A stretch of DNA of 10,011 nt from an uncultured Muribaculaceae bacterium (GTDB lineage: Bacteria; Bacteroidota; Bacteroidia; Bacteroidales; Muribaculaceae): NCBI GenBank assembly GCA_910579305.1, contig CAJTTA010000054.1:1-10011 (forward strand). Reading direction: 5' to 3'. A program made the translations under genes and the position numbers. Positions 7,992 to 10,011 of the stretch are shown here, one piece after another. The notes under the pieces were generated by a model, which ran no database searches, was not told the origin of the DNA, and saw only the letters and a list, made by a program, of their open reading frames with translations. Within the stretch, counting starts at the first letter, position 1; every line of letters begins with the position of its first letter.

Positions 7992-8008
7992 CTCATAATT
8001 ACCAAAGC

Positions 8009-9019
8009 ATGCGACATCTCATCCTGATTTTATTTCTTGCTATCGGCTTAACGGCCTTTCCTGATCGCCCTGCCCTTGTATTTATCACCTTAGGCCAAAG
8101 TAATGCCGACGGGAGTGCATTCCCCGACAAAGATGAGGATGCCCGCCTTCGGGCTTGGTATGAGAGTGAGGATAATCCTCATTTGGCAAAAATGTGGTAT
8201 CATGCCTGTTATGTGCAGAATCTGGAAACCAATGCCGTGGGTGACAAAGCTCGTATTGTGGCCGATGCCCCGCATGATAAGAAGGATGCCGAATCAGGAT
8301 GGATGAACCTATGGTTTCGCAATGAAAACCGCCTCGGGCGCACGGCCATGAATATGATTCATTCCTGCGGCACCTGGAGCACGGGCGAAGGAATATGGAC
8401 TGCGCAGGGAAGGCGTGGCATGGAACCTCAGCTCGGAATCCTGCTCCAGGAAGCTCTTCCGGGGGTACCGGTGTATTTTTTGAAACTCGGAGCGAGCGGG
8501 TCTCATATTTCAGCATGGGCAAATCCTCAGGACGACCGCAACTGGACTTTTTTCAAAGATAAGATTTTCAAGCCTGCCATGCAATCGCTTAGGGATGAAG
8601 GGCTGATTCCTGTGATATGCGGCATATGGTGGATGCAGGGATGTGCCGACGCTCACAGAGACAGCAGTTATTACCGGAATTCCCTGGAAACTCTTGTAAG
8701 GCGCCTCAATACTGAATTAGGCTCACCGTGCCCGCCTGTCTTCATAGGGCATATAGTGAAACCGGGTGAGCAGGCTGACGCGCCTGATACATCCGTGCAA
8801 TTCGGTCAAGGAGTGCGTGACGCTCAGGATGCGGTCGCTGCGGAATATGATAATGTCGAAATCATCAATACGGCTCTTTGCAGTCATCAATACGAGAAAG
8901 GGTTCGGCGGTCACCTGCACATCGACCACAAGGGGCAAAATCAGATCGCATACATGCTGTCTCCTCTCGTTATCTCCTCATGGAAACAGCAGACCAGCCA
9001 TATGCATCTCGACCCGTAG
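8009..9019 (+). CDS. Secreted SASA/SGNH-type carbohydrate esterase-like protein
   Basis: The protein resembles the sialate O-acetylesterase/acetylxylan-esterase-like SGNH hydrolases (SASA family), which remove acetyl groups from sugars. With the ATG at 8009 it has 336 residues and a signal peptide (hydrophobic 4-15, cleavage near residue 16). An upstream in-frame ATG at 7970 lies in a hairpin loop and would put 13 extra residues before the signal peptide. Visible motifs are ITLGQSNADG with Ser31 as nucleophile, LGASGS with Gly161 and Gly164 as oxyanion-type glycines, and IWWMQGCAD at about 206-214. The last block corresponds to the usual WxQGExD, but the Glu is Cys212 here. The C-terminal block GGHLHIDHKGQ contains His304, while the position three residues before it, normally Asp in DxxH, is Gly301. 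The fold assignment is good; activity and substrate are uncertain. Its neighbour is a starch-binding protein, so a polysaccharide substrate is plausible. Confidence 0.78.
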   Translation: MRHLILILFLAIGLTAFPDRPALVFITLGQSNADGSAFPDKDEDARLRAWYESEDNPHLAKMWYHACYVQNLETNAVGDKARIVADAPHDKKDAESGWMNLWFRNENRLGRTAMNMIHSCGTWSTGEGIWTAQGRRGMEPQLGILLQEALPGVPVYFLKLGASGSHISAWANPQDDRNWTFFKDKIFKPAMQSLRDEGLIPVICGIWWMQGCADAHRDSSYYRNSLETLVRRLNTELGSPCPPVFIGHIVKPGEQADAPDTSVQFGQGVRDAQDAVAAEYDNVEIINTALCSHQYEKGFGGHLHIDHKGQNQIAYMLSPLVISSWKQQTSHMHLDP

Positions 9020-9060
9020 GCTCTTTTCATACGACACATTTACAGCCAATATCTTTTTTG

Positions 9061-9092
9061 TTTGCATCGGTGATGAAAATAAACTAACTTTG
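9061..9092 (+). promoter_or_regulatory. Bacteroidota-type promoter of the YD-like protein gene
   Basis: TTTG at 9061-9064, then 20 nt, then TAACTTTG at 9085-9092 match the Bacteroidota consensus perfectly. The predicted transcript start near 9098 leaves a very short leader of about 16 nt before the ATG at 9114. The promoter fixes 9114 as the start and argues against the in-frame open stretch reaching upstream to 8766, which overlaps the esterase gene. Confidence 0.8.
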
Positions 9093-9113
9093 CAATCAAC
9101 TGTATTAACTAAT

Positions 9114-9842
9114 ATGAACAAAAAGGCCTACATCCTAATCCTGTGTGCATGCATCAGTTTCAATACACCCTCATTAGCCGACTCTAATTATGATGAGGAT
9201 TATTATGAGGAAAGGCACCCATTCTGTCTGCCGTCAGATAGTATAAAACCATCCATACATCCCGATCTTGTTCTTTTCCAATTAAAAGGGCCGGTGAAAT
9301 CTGTAAAGATATGGAATGACAAACCATACTACGATTTTGATGAAGATACTTTCGTGGAGGCCAATCTATCCCAAAGAGAGCGTGATGCAACAGCATTATT
9401 CTTTGATAACAACGGGAAGGCCCTTATAACTGGCGTAGAGCATGATGCCCTGGGCCGTCTCACCGAAGCTGTGGGCTTGAACGTATGTTATGATATGCGC
9501 TACACCATACAGTGGAAAAATGGACGCCCGTTCCGAAAAGAATGGCATACACAGGACGACCAATTATATGATACACCTGATGAGAATTGCGAATCCACTG
9601 CGGAATACTATTATGACAATTACGAAACACTCACAAAAGTAGTCCGCACTGAAATAATGGGGATATATACCAGCGTCATAGTATATTCCGACTATGTATT
9701 CGACCCTTACGGAAATTGGGTGAAACGAAAGGCCGCCAAGAAGCATTATGATGAGGATGGGAGTGAGGTAAAACATTATGATATAGAAGAAAATGAAGTT
9801 CATGATGAGTGGATGGAATACCGCCGGGTATCATATTATTAA
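9114..9842 (+). CDS. Small secreted protein with degenerate YD/RHS-like motifs, function unknown
   Basis: I do not recognise a named family. The 242-residue protein has a signal peptide (Lys-Lys, ILILCACIS core, cleavage near residue 22 after SLA). Cys13 is not in a good lipobox, so it is probably not a lipoprotein. The mature part is rich in Tyr, Asp and Glu. After LKGPVKSVKI at 57-66, a segment common in Bacteroidota exported proteins of this type, come loosely repeated units that resemble YD/RHS repeats: FFDNNGKA at 96-103, HDALGRLTE at 110-118, YVFDPYGNWVKR at 194-205 and HYDEDGSEV at 211-219. There is no C-terminal toxin or core domain, so it is not a full RHS element. It may be a small beta-strand-rich surface or periplasmic protein. 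Codon use is more AT-rich than in the genes to its left. It has its own promoter and a terminator. Confidence 0.7.
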   Translation: MNKKAYILILCACISFNTPSLADSNYDEDYYEERHPFCLPSDSIKPSIHPDLVLFQLKGPVKSVKIWNDKPYYDFDEDTFVEANLSQRERDATALFFDNNGKALITGVEHDALGRLTEAVGLNVCYDMRYTIQWKNGRPFRKEWHTQDDQLYDTPDENCESTAEYYYDNYETLTKVVRTEIMGIYTSVIVYSDYVFDPYGNWVKRKAAKKHYDEDGSEVKHYDIEENEVHDEWMEYRRVSYY

Positions 9843-9862
9843 CACACTCTTTATCAAGCCAT

Positions 9863-9895
9863 TATCCACTTCATGAGAACAATGGATATTTTTTT
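9863..9895 (+). terminator. Weak-stem terminator with T-tract
   Basis: TATCCA at 9863-9868 pairs with TGGATA at 9883-9888 across a 14-nt loop and is followed directly by seven T residues (9889-9895). It lies 21 nt after the stop codon of the preceding gene. The stem is only 6 bp, but position and T-run fit an intrinsic terminator. Confidence 0.5.
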
Positions 9896-9978
9896 ATGTC
9901 AATTTTTTGTATCTCCTGCAGTTATATTTAAGGTATTTTCCCGTATCTATGATATAACAATAGTTCGGTAAAATTTGC

Positions 9979-9994
9979 ATATTCAATTGAATAT
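9979..9994. promoter_or_regulatory. 16-bp perfect palindrome near the window end
   Basis: ATATTCAATTGAATAT is a perfect 16-bp palindrome in AT-rich, apparently noncoding DNA. It could be an operator for a dimeric regulator of a gene beyond the right edge, or a small stem. In AT-rich DNA such a palindrome has a modest chance of arising at random. The rest of 9896-10011 holds no recognisable gene. Confidence 0.35.
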
Positions 9995-10011
9995 CAATAA
10001 GATGCAATAAC

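Noticed and set aside
7970..8008. ATG at 7970 as the start of the esterase gene, giving 13 extra residues
   Set aside because: It lies in the loop of the GC-rich hairpin, and the added residues come before a normal signal peptide that begins at the ATG at 8009.
8766..9113. In-frame upstream extension of the YD-like gene to 8766
   Set aside because: It overlaps the esterase gene in another frame by about 250 bp. A perfect promoter lies at 9061-9092, and a signal peptide begins at 9114.
9970..9977. AAAATTTG as a -7 promoter box near the window end
   Set aside because: It has a mismatch in the conserved TA and no -33 element at proper spacing, and the gene it might serve is not in the window.
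1..10011. A novel defence, mobile or biosynthetic system
   Set aside because: No integrase, transposase, nuclease, repeat array or linked biosynthetic genes are visible. The identifiable genes are unrelated metabolic or exported proteins, mostly with separate promoters.

Overview
The window looks like chromosomal DNA from a gut-type Bacteroidales bacterium, most likely Muribaculaceae or a close relative. The evidence is threefold. At least three genes are preceded by the Bacteroidota sigma-factor promoter pattern (TTTG or a near match, 20-21 nt, then TAnnTTTG), and Shine-Dalgarno sequences are not obvious. The proteins are Bacteroidota-like: an exported M3 peptidase, a cytoplasmic asparaginase I, a DcaP-like outer-membrane barrel and a CBM26 protein with a type IX secretion-like tail. 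Base composition is moderate, with AT-rich spacers. The genus is inferred; no rRNA gene or marker is present.

Layout, left to right. Positions 137-2275 (+) encode an exported M3 metallopeptidase (Dcp type), driven by a near-perfect promoter. A 16-bp perfect hairpin separates it from dihydroorotase (2358-3710, +). Dihydroorotase converges on a DcaP-like outer-membrane channel (3720-5003, -), with only 9 bp between the stop codons. A 198-bp divergent spacer then leads to a cytoplasmic type I L-asparaginase (5202-6248, +), which ends at a hairpin. Next come a secreted CBM26 starch-binding protein with a putative T9SS C-terminal signal (6334-7929, +), a secreted SASA/SGNH-type esterase-like protein (8009-9019, +) and a small secreted protein with degenerate YD/RHS-like motifs (9114-9842, +). 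The last 170 bases hold a probable terminator and a 16-bp palindrome, presumably upstream of a gene outside the window.

The genes do not form one pathway. Two are central metabolism (pyrimidine synthesis and asparagine breakdown). One handles peptides in the periplasm, one is an outer-membrane pore, and three are exported proteins, two of which plausibly act on carbohydrates. Most genes seem to be transcribed singly, because promoters or hairpins lie in nearly every same-strand gap. I see no mobile element, CRISPR array, tRNA, rRNA or defence system. The points most worth a second look are a promoter that overlaps the terminator-like hairpin before the esterase gene, the altered active-site motifs in that esterase, the starch-binding protein without a catalytic domain, and the unrecognised YD-like secreted protein.
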